In this document: piece after piece, positions 45,801 to 57,800 of the stretch
Layout: the number at the start of each line of letters is the position of its first letter
Position numbering within the stretch: the first letter of the stretch is position 1
Assembly: GCF_965363235.1 (NCBI RefSeq)
Contig: NC_134839.1
Location: 112,772,517-112,836,516 of the forward strand
Direction of reading: 5' to 3'
DNA length: 64,000 nucleotides
Origin: Mytilus galloprovincialis
Lineage: Eukaryota > Mollusca > Bivalvia > Mytilida > Mytilidae
Made by a program: the position numbers and the translations under genes
The notes under the pieces: generated by a model
Seen by the model: only the letters and a program-made list of their open reading frames with translations
The model's database searches: none
Told to the model about the DNA's origin: nothing

Positions 45801-48800
45801 GACATTTTCAATTTTTACCAATTTGATGAAACATCAATTTTTTATTGATAATTAAAGAAATTCAGACATAAACGATTCATTGTCTTTAGAAAAGAGGTTG
45901 AAGCATTGTCTTCGCAATGTGAAGCAGGTTATTTGATAAAAATACAACTTTTTATCACTTCGTGCATTTCCGCAAGTTCTTACTCGAAAACGTACATCAA
46001 CCTAAATTTCGGCGGCAAAATAAGTTTGTTACTTCATTTAAACGTGATAAAAGTTGCCTCCAGTAAATGTTTAATCCATTTATTGCATTAAAAACGTTAT
46101 GTTCCTTTCCAAATAACTTGTCAAACATCGTTTATTTTTGTAAATTTTCTTGCATTCGTCCGCCATTGACCGATTTCTAAACTACGGATCTGAACCGGAC
46201 CAGCTATGACCGAAATCCGTACTTTTACAATAATTACTACGGACGCACGGATGGAACAGCTGACAGAAGAATATTGATCCCAAAGGGGAAAATTACGCAT
46301 TCCACACGCATTAAGAGACTTTTGGTTACATCTAATTGATTGGTGTATTTAATTCCCTATATTTTTTATGGATTGTTTCAAACTATTGATTAAAATTGCT
46401 TAACTCTGAGACTATTATACTAATATCAATATATTATGGCCCAGCTTAATAACTTTTATATTTTTTTATGAGAAACACTGAATTTCATACCCAAAATAAT
46501 TTTTAATTAAATTGTAATTGATATATTATAATTTCTTTACATTTTTTAAATTTTTTTTAGTGCTAGATATTTAGTTGGTAGTTTCTCACAAGAACCTTAG
46601 TAAAATTTAAACAACTTTTAATTTAAAATGTTAATTTAATTGTAATTTTTTTACTCAGATATGAATTGAACAATATAAAAAGAACATTATTTACATATGG
46701 CCCTTTATACTATTGTAAAATCCAAACATTGTAGCGCACCGCGCGAATGAGCACTTCTCTTTCAAATCTCACCACTTCTCCCTATCAGTTTCAAAAAGAG
46801 AAGTCACTTCTCCCTATAATTCTGAAGTAGTGTGAGCCCTGCATATCAGTAGTTTGTGATTTATACAATCATGCAAGTATATTTTTAATTTAATGTATAG
46901 GATCATATATTATAGATTTATAAAGATGTGGTATGAGTGCCAATGAGACATCTCTCCATCCAAGTCACAATTTGTAAAAGTAAATCATTATAGGTCAAAG
47001 TACGGCCTTCGATACAGAGCCTTGGCTTGTACCGAACAGCAAGCTATAAAGTGCCCTAAAAAAAACTAGTGTATATATAACATTAAAACCAACGGTCCTA
47101 TCTGTATAAAAATGAGAAACAGAGAAACATGCCTGTATATTTTTTATTTGATTTATACATGTACAAACATGCAAGGATATTTTCAATTTGATGTATAGGA
47201 TCTTGCCTGTATATTTTCAATTTATAGGATCATGCCTGTATCAGGTGTATATTTGTGATTTTTAGGATCATGCAAGGATTTTGAAAGAGATAGCAGAAGA
47301 TAGAGAGAAACAAAAGTTAACACACACGTCTGTAAAACAAGAGGTTGTAGAACAAAAACAAGAAGAAACGCCCAAACCTGCACCAGTAGCAACTAACTAT
47401 GATAAATGTCTGTTAAAGGTTAGTAAGAAATACAATCTGTATTAAACCAGATATTCATTAGCAACTGATCAGCTCCGGTTTAACTGAAACCCATCTTTAC
47501 CTTATCATATTTGTATTTCCTTCATTATTTTGTTATGAATCAGGCCGTTAGTTTTCTCTTGTCAATTGTTTTACATTTCTCATTTGGAGCCTCTTATAGC
47601 TGACTTTGCGGTATGGGTTTTATTCATTGTTGTAGGCCATGCAATGACCTATAATTGTTAACTTCTGTGTCATTTGTCGAGAGTTGTCTCTTTGGCAATT
47701 TTACCACATCTTCCTATTTTATTTAATATATTGATATACATTTTACATAGCTAAAAGATATAAGAAGATGTGGTATGAGGGCCAATGAGACAACTCTCAA
47801 TCCAAGTCACAATTTATAAATGTAAACCATTATAGCTCAAAGTACGGTCTTCAAGACTTTGTCCCTCAAAATGTCACAAATGAATTATAAGTACTCTGGG
47901 GATCTTACCTAGCAGGGACATGCCAATTAATGGGAGGAAATGAAAATCTTATTTTAATCACAAAAGAAGCTCACTTACTTTTGTTGATTAATAACACTGC
48001 ATTAAAGTACATGTATTAACATTCTAAAAAAGAAAACTGATTAAACCACTTGTACATGTGATATTCCAAAGTCTCTACATATATAGGCCACATTTATTAA
48101 TCCCATGTTTTATGTTTTCCATCAGATAAGAATGTTAGATGGCAGTTTTCTGAAGCAGTCTTTTGCAGCATCAGCTGCATTTAAAGAAGTATGGAGATAC
48201 ATTACAGACAATAATAAGTCTAGAGGAGTTCCAATTGTAGCAATACAGGTATTTATAATTGTGTCATTTTCTTTAATTTATGTTTGTTTGATGAAAGTAG
48301 CTTAAACTTAACTAAGCTCAGCTGACTCAAATTATTTAGCTTTTACAAAAATCATCACTCCAATTGGCAACAATCATCATTATCTCCTTAGTGTTACTGT
48401 GTTAATAACTTTTAAAAGAATAAAGCACTAAATAGGCTGCACAAAGTGTAAAGCATTATTTTGATTGTTTAAAACTTGCAGTTATATGCCCTTAAAATAC
48501 AAATAAAAAAGTTTGGAAGTGAAGCCAACTAATTCTATTTTAATCAAATACACCTGAACATATTTCCTCTGTTTATCAAATTATGTAAAATTTAAGTCTG
48601 ATTTGAAGTAAAGAGATTCGAATACTGTTAGAGTAAATTCCTTACTTGACATGTAAAGTGAACAAAAATTTCAATATATATTTTTAGCCATTTCCACATA
48701 GAGAATATGGAGAATGTGATATGGACAGGACATTACAAGAACTTGGTCTCACTCCCTCTGATTCATTGGTTGTACAGAAGAAAGAGATCAAGCAAGCAAC

Positions 48801-51800
48801 AGCTGGAACAGCAGGTATTTCCACTTGAAAACATAGAGAATATTTTTCTGACACCTTAGTATTTTTGTATCCATGGACCAAATCCGTTCTAACACAATGG
48901 TGTCCTTGAATCAATGAGTTAAAGTGCTTCAAAATGTATATAAGTATGTTCAGCAATTTACATTTACATCATTGCTTTGTGAAAATTCATTTCTTAAAAA
49001 AAATACCTGAAAATGGCTGAAAAGCTTATTTGATGTGCCAATGACTGAAAAGCTTATTTGATGTGCAAATGACTGAAAAACTATATCACAGACTCCTAGA
49101 ATATATTTAACTTGTACATTTCGGAATAACTACTTTCATCACTTTGCTAAAGGGACTTCTGTTATTTTAAAAATGACTTCAATCACATTGTTTAAAAATA
49201 CAAATAAATTAATACGTTTTTTAATAGTTTCAGAAATGTTAGCAGTTGATGGTCAGCCTTCACCTGTGTCCCCTAAACAGCCAGGAAGTAGTTCTAACTG
49301 GGGTCAAGGCCAAAGATTAGATGGTAGATATTCTGAAGTCATGATTTTGATGATTATGATTTGTATATCTTAAAGCTAATAAAGCTGGTAGGAGAATGGT
49401 TAAAAAAAGAGCATAACCAATTCCTTCTTAAACCAGTGAATGGATTTTGTATCCTCAACTCCTCCTGAACTGCTTATTGCAACTTATTGAAGCATACTCA
49501 CAGTAATAACAATATAATGCTATTGTGTACCTCCTATATAAAAAAAGACGATGGGGTATGAATGACAATGTGACAACTGTTCACAAGATATCAAATTACA
49601 CAGAAATTAACAGCTGTAGATAACCAAGCTAGGCAAATAGTGAAACCCATATCACAAATTCAGCTATGAAGGCCCAGGAATGACAAATGTAAAACAATTC
49701 ATTAATTGAGAAAAATAACAGCCTGATTAATGCACAAAAAAGCAAAAAAACAAATATTATATACAGCTAGTTTTTTTTATCTCAATTATTTTGGGGTACC
49801 TTTTGCTAAACCAAATTACCTCTAACTTTAATTTGTCATTGGTGGTTCATATTTTATTAAAGGATTTTGACTTTAGATCATGTCTTAAAAGCCTCTGACA
49901 ACGGTTCATCTAAAACACCTCTGGTCAGTCTAACATTCTGTCTATTGTAATGTCATGAAAAGGTCAGTGAACTAGCAAATATAAACATATGCTATTTTGT
50001 ATAACCTTGAAGAATCTTAACACTTGACAGTGCAAGATAAAAAGATGTCTGTCACAGTTTGTAATATTTCAGTTTCTCAGTCAAACAAACCTTTTCAGGA
50101 ATAAAACATTGTTCACTTGAGATTCTTATACTCTTAGATCTGACTGTCAATCATGTCTAACTGTGTGAAGATAATATATTTGTGTATAATGTTTCAGATG
50201 AGAATCCTGGTGATGAAGATTTAGCTGACATCGAGAGTGACGACAGCGACGAAGAACCTCATCATCCACACGGGGGATTTCCACACGATATACCAGGATT
50301 AGGACAAGGGCTTCCAGGATTTGGGGGACACCCAGGAATGGGACAAGGGATGCCTGGTCTAGGAGGACATCCAGGAATGGGACAAGGGTTTCCTGGATTT
50401 GGAGGTCAAGGAATGGGACAAGGGATGCCTGGCTTTGGTGGAGGTGGACATCCTGGATTTGGTATGGTTTAGTAAAGAATATACAGTAGATGTAATACTT
50501 ATATATATTTGGTGGAGTTGGACTTCCTGGGTTCCGTAGGGTGGAATATAGAATGCCACAAGTAGTCAAACCTCAATTCAAAAGTCATTTTTCATTTAAA
50601 ATAGTTTTTTTTTGTACTGATGGTGCCCTTAATATGCAGGTTTGACTGTAAAAAAATGTATTTATAATCCTGCCCTGCTTAACAATTTTTGCTTCTATTA
50701 TACTTAAGGTTATGAAATGAATTTTAAATTTATTATTGCAAGTTTGCAATATTTTTGTGGTCACTTTATTTTCATGTATTTGTGCTTTGCTTTAATTTTC
50801 TCTTGTAAGTTTGTTTAGCTGGAATCCCAGTTTACAAAGTAACTTATAAATAAAATTGAATTCTCATTGAAACTGATACTTTTAAGGAGATAAAATTGAG
50901 AATGGAAATGGGGAATGTGTCAAAGAGAGAACAACCCTACCAAATAGCAGAAAACAGCTGAATGCCATTAATGGGTCTTCAACATAGCGAAAAAATCCCG
51001 CACCAGAAAGTGTGCTTCAGCCTGCCCCTACTCAGAAATGTGTACTAGTTCAGTGAAAATGTGATAATGGAGGCCAAAACATATAAATGAACTAAAATTA
51101 TTTATCAGATTATACATCCTATTTATTGACTGTAAATTTCTTTGCTGTATAAGAAAAAAAAATTATGAACTTATTTTAATACAACAATACAATTAGGGCT
51201 ATACTAAGTGTGGTAGATAATATTACAATGCAGTAATTTCTTTAAACTGGTTTGCATGATACATGTATGTAACAACTACTTATCTAGTATGAGTGTAAAT
51301 CATACTTTATAAAATTTATATTTCTTATCTCCTATGCAAGTTAGAGCTATTAACTTTTTTTATTTATTGACCAGCTGGAGCAGTTGGTGGTCAGATGTTT
51401 GAAGGAGTTGGTCAGCGGCTAGGGGATGGACACCCAGAGCAGGATGTAGCTCACCATAACAGACCTGCAAGAGAACTCGCTGGTAATCATTCTTTAGATT
51501 GTAATATGCTTGGCTCATAAAATCAAGTTACTTATCTGTTTAAGGTACTTGAAAATATTGATAGTTTGATATTGATTTCTTTCCTACGTATATATCTTAT
51601 TTTGGGGGTTCTAATAGAAATTAGGGCTGTTTGATTAAGAGATATAAACGTAGATTATAAAAAATTTAATGCTATCTGTTTTGTGTGAATTTCTAGTTTT
51701 TATAGATATAAAAAATGTTGAATTCCCTACAAACACATTTGGAGTAAAACTTTATTTCAATTTGATTTCAGCTGAGAGAGCCAGACAACGCTACCAAGAA

Positions 51801-54800
51801 CCACAACCAGAAAGATCTAGTCGATCCCCAGAACCACCACACCCTGTGGCCCATCAGGTGCCTTCGCTTCTTAATCTATGTATGAACCACATATCTCAAC
51901 GCCTCAATGATCCAGTACATCAACTTAGGTCTCTGTCAGGGGTTGCTGAAGATCTTGCGCAGAAACTTCTAGATTACCTGCTGAAAAATAGGCTGCTTAA
52001 ACCTAAAACATTAAATGCTTTTATCCCTTGGTAAGTAATAGAATGATACATGGTCATGTTCGGTTACAAAAAAACTTCAGGGTAAAAAAATTACAAGACT
52101 TCGCACTTCACTCCATACAATCTCTTAGGTTTTTGGAATCAGTTATTATTCAGTTTTTTTGTTTTAAGTTGTTTGAAAACAACAAATAGAAGTTTTTAAC
52201 GACCTTCACTGGCTATACAACCCTTGCACGGTCAGTTAAATGAAAACTGTAGTGCTTTCCATCTTTTATAATGGAGCATTCTGTTTTCAGTTGATTTATA
52301 TATTTGAGATATTCTGTGTTTTTCCATCATCTTAACAATGGTATGAACATAATTCAAAAGATCCAACATTTATGATAATTTAAAGTAAAGATTAGGATGA
52401 TCCCCATAATAGCAGAATTTATTTGAAATATAATATTATATACAGTTTGACAAAGTTAACTTATAAGATTTGATTAACAGCATGTTATATTTAAAATGTA
52501 GAATGAATAGATTATATTAAGGGTAGGTAAATACAATTTCATAACTTTGTAAATATGTATTTTTTTTTCTTCAGTTATTTAAGAAAACTGATTTTGGATT
52601 GCTATCCTTATGCAGCAAATGAACTTCTGAGTGCAGTAAGGTAAGGTTATGAATACTAATACGGGTACATAAATGTACAATATATGAACATTGTTTCGAA
52701 AATATAAAACTTATTTGTTTGACCTCTGGAAACAGGATCAAAATCGAGGTTTGCTGAGCTTTTCTCCTGTTTCGTAGCTAGTACAAATAAATCTTATATT
52801 TTCAGACTATGTACATATATATTGTTTTTATCCTGAAATTTACACCCAACACTCGAAACTTAGGTTAAAATCTGAATCATTGTCTCTTATGTTTCAAAGA
52901 AATCAACATAGTTTTAACGCCAACCTAGGAGAGGAGCCTAAAACGAACTGTTACACAAAAAGAAATATTCATATTACTGCTTGCCCAACATGGAAGCAGG
53001 GTAACAGGAGGTTTCATATGTACAAGTACAAACAAAGCAAAAAATTATTTTTGTAGCTGTTATTTGTACAATACTTGGCTGATTGCAGGATAATAAAGGA
53101 TATTATCAGGACTCGCAAAAAATACATCATAGTACAATAGACTGCATTAATCACAAATGCCAGACATACATAAAACACAAGCAAATCAAACAGTAACATA
53201 ATTCATAATCCAGATACTGCTTTGGAACAGCACTAAAAATGCTGGTGTTAAAACTGTTTTACATGCGCATAAACCATCTTGATAAACCATCGAGACCAAA
53301 TGTTGTAAAACTAAAATACACAATAAAAAAACCTACACAGTACAACTTCCAACAGGATAAACATATCTTGAAATATAGATATGTAACTAAAAAAAGATAA
53401 ATAAGTTTCATTGCAGAATTAGTTAATAATCTCTTTACATTTAGAAGAAATCTTATGCTTGTTAAATATCTCATGTTAACAACCATCAATTTTAGACATC
53501 ACCATCAGTTGTCACAATTAAGTTTGTGTTCCTGTCCATTAATTACAGATGGAGGCATGCAGGTTATTACTGGTAAGTATAACAGTTGTAGATTTCTCAA
53601 AAGAAAAAAACATTTAAAATCAGCCTGTCACGATGGTTATTGTCTTCTGTAGTGCTTGTAACATATTATCATATACACTGTACAATTAATAAGTATGAAA
53701 ATTCCAAAACAAATCTAATCAAACAAGACACTTGATTCCTTTAGTCTTAGAATCATTTCAGGTACATTATTTTGTCTCATCTTATAAGATAATTTGATAT
53801 GTAGATCATACATTTTATAGAGTTTTTCTTTGTCCCTATTACAAAAGATCACACTAAAACCTCGCCCGACCACAAAAATAGATGTACAATCAATAGTATG
53901 TTTTAGCATTCATATGTTATCAAACTGGTTCTTCATTTAAGTAAAATGTTATGACATAAACAAATGAAATAATGTATATTATGGTTTTTTTTCAAGGTTT
54001 GAAGAAGTTGAGATATTTAAATTTACGTTGTTGTAAACAGATCACCAACAAAAGTTTAGAGACAATCTCAGGTATTTTTATGACCCACCTACCATAGTAG
54101 AGGGGCATTATGTTTTCTGGTCTGTACGTCCGTTCGTCTGTTCGTTCGTCCGTTCGTCCAGCTTCAGGTTAAAGTTTTTGGTCAAGGTAGTTTTTGATGA
54201 AGTTGAAGTCCAATCAACTTGAAACTTAGTACACATGTTCCTTATGATATGATCTTTCTAATTTTAATGCCAAATAAGAGTTTTGACCCCAATTTCACGG
54301 TCCACTGAACATAGAAAATGATAGTGCAAGTGGGGCATCCGTGTACTGGGGACACATTCTTGTTTTTATATATATTTCATGCTGTGGTTCATATACAATG
54401 TATGTTGTTGTCACTGCTATCAACATGTAAATTTTCAGTTTTGTTATTATGCTCCTTTGATAATAGAATACTTCTGATAGACCTTTTATGTTTGATATTC
54501 TTATGAATATATATCAACTAGGAGGCTCTATTTCCTAATTTCTTACTAAATTGAATTATATTTTAAGTGTTGCTTACATAGACAATGCCAGAAAAAAAAT
54601 CAGTGACCTATAATTATAAGTGAAGTATTTACATAGAAACATACTATCAGAAAAAAATTGTTTATGTTTAAGAGGGTGTCCATGGAAAAACCAGGCAGTG
54701 GGTGGCACATGACATATTTTATTTTCAAAATTTGTTCATCTATTTCATATCACAAATTCATTCTTTCTTAAAGTTAGATTTTGTTTTTTTATTAACTGCA

Positions 54801-57800
54801 ACAAATAAAGAGAAAAAAAATACATAGAAAGCACTGAAAAATCATTGAAAAGGGGAGATAACTCTTCATTTTATACAAAATTTTGTTGCATTGTTAGTGA
54901 ACTTTAAAATCATTTTCTGAGCCATCCACTGTTGATTCAAAAATATCTTTGACATATATATCCTTTGTATGATATAAACATTGCATTGAAACCAAAAATT
55001 CAGTGGGAAAAAAAATATGTTGTGCCATCCATATCATAGGATTTGCCTGATATTTACTTGGACAGCCTCAAAAAAAAATTAGGATTCAAGAAAAAAACAG
55101 TGCAGTGCAACATAACACAACAAACAACCTGACCATACATGACACACTGGACATGGATCATTATTAATTTTAATATCGTTAATAGATGATGTTTATTCTT
55201 ATTTCTACCAATGAGCATAAACTTACAGTGAAATTTGTATGGTGCATGGATGTCATGGGTTTGTCATTTAACAGTGGTTTACTTTTGTTATTTTAGCTTT
55301 ACAATCACTGATATCGTTAAACCTAGAGGAGACCGGTATCACAGAGAGTGGGTTTGAGGACTATTTACAGAAAACTACCCAACACTTAGTCCATCTTAAC
55401 TTGAATAGGACAGCCATTACTGAGAAAATTATTCCATGTTTAAAAAGTAAGTTGTCAGATGTTACAAATTTTCATCATAAAATAAATTTGTTAAATTTTT
55501 GTGTCATTTTAGTCTCTTGTGCCTGTGAATAGTTGTCTCATTGGCAATCATACCACATTGACGGGAACTTGATTAATTAAATAATTAGTTTAAACATACT
55601 TATTCATAGTGGATTGGGAAACAAGCTATTACAACTTATATTAATCCGTTTCCACTTTGCTGTTGCCAGTGCTGCCATGTAGCGGCATTAGTTTGGTCTT
55701 TGTTCAAATCTACAAAGGGGGTCTTTTACGTGTAGGAGGTACTGCTTTCTCTTCACACAGGTCAGCCATTTATCGTTCTCTTCTGATGGACCATCATTGT
55801 TTCTCATGACCATACTCGCAAATGGTGTCAATCTCTGAAATTTTCTCCAAGAATGGGGATCGAACCAGGAATCTTTGTGTTTGTAGTCTGATGCGCTAAC
55901 TACTACACTATGGCTCTCTAAATTAGATACTTGAAAATAAATGTTAGATGGTGTCAGTTATCTAAGTGATTACAATAGTTATGAATTATAAAAAAGAAGA
56001 ATTAGAGAGAATTGAAATTAAAATTTTTATAGCACTTTTATCCCACTATGCACATTTTAAAACATGTAATGGTTTTTTTTTTCAGATATGAAAACCCTAA
56101 AGACTTTGTACTTGGAGCAAACTAAGGTAAATTCAGATTAAAAAATCATTAACAAACTCAAGGTGAAATTTACATTTGAAAGTTGATTTGTAATATCAGA
56201 AATTTATGTATCAGCAACATATTGTTTTTTAAGAAAAATCTATGTATTATCTATTAGAGATTTGATGATTTTAGGACAAATTTAAGAAGGTTTTTCGCTG
56301 ATTTTATGTGCTTTCTATACAATTTATAAGTTCAGCTATCTTGAAAGAATTCAATTAATTTCAGTGAAGGCAAGCAATAAATGCATTACTTGAAAGCTGA
56401 CCTTTATGCAACCCTGTCCAGTTCTTAATATCTGAATTTACTGTATAGAGATTGTTTCAAAATATGAGATAGTGTTGCTGTGATCAGGTGTGTGAAGTGG
56501 TTATCATATAATATTTAGAGACTTAAGAATGTACTTCGGTGAGGTTTTGGAATAAGTGTCAAATGTTCGGACTCCTTGATGTTTTTCCATACGATACAAG
56601 GTGAAAAAAATTGCCTGATAACACCTATTTATCTTTTAACATAAGACTAAATAGCTAATAATAGGTCATTTGGCAAAATTTATTCAGATTCTTAATTTTC
56701 TTTCTTCTGATTTGAGACCCAAATAGTACCAATGCAAATATAAGGTAAAAGTCTGAGTCAGCCTTTTCCTGCCATATTTTATAAATCAAATATCTCGAAA
56801 ATGAGCTCCATGACCTATCAATATTTTTAGCTTATTTTGATCCTTATCCAAATACTCTTCCAGCTTATAGTATCAATTCTTAATTTATTTGATTTTACCT
56901 TAGCTCACCTAAGTACATCCTAAAGCGGAGTTTTATTAAATAAAACAAATTGTTAGTTGATGTTTGTTTATAAAAGATAAGATCTCTTTACATGTGTTAA
57001 ACAGGTATGTGGTCTGACAGGTATACAAGATTTAGAGAACCTGGAGACATTGGACGTGGCTCATACTGATGTTGTTACAGATTCACTCTTATGTCTACAG
57101 CAAAATAAAGCCTTGACATGTCTAGGGATATCTCATACTGAGAAGGTTCATGGAGATAGAGCTCTAGCATATCTGTCAGGTTAGTATGTCTACAGCAAAA
57201 TAAAGCCTTGACATGTCTAGGGATATCTCATACTGAGAAGGTCCATGGAGATAGAGCTCTAGCATATCTGTCAGGTTAGTATGTCTACAGCAAAATAAAG
57301 CCTTGACATGTCTAGGGATATCTCATACGGAGAAGGTTCATGGAGATAGAGCTCTGGCATATCTGGCGGTTAGTATGTCTACAGCAAAATAAAGCCTTGA
57401 CATGTCTAGGGATATCTCATACTGAGAAGGTTCATGGAGATAGAGCTCTGGCATATCTGTCTGGTTAGTATGTCTACAGCAAAATAAAGCCTTGACATGT
57501 CTTGGGATATCTCATACTGAGAAGGTCCATGGAGATAGAGCTCTGGCATATCTGTCAGGTTAGTATGTCTACAGCAAAATAAAGCCTTGACATGTCTAGG
57601 GATATCTCATACTGAGAAGGTTCATGGAGATAGAGCTCTAGCATATCTGTCTGGTTAGTATGTCTACAGCAAAATAAAGCCTTGACATGTCTTGGGATAT
57701 CTCATACTGAGAAGGTCCATGGAGATAGAGCTCTGGCATATCTGTCTGGTTAGTTTGTCTACAGCAAAATAAAGCCTTGACATGTCTAGGGATATCTCAT

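Noticed and set aside
55855-55918. Functional tRNA gene on the minus strand
   Set aside because: The A and B boxes are present, but the acceptor stem does not pair and a SINE-like body follows.
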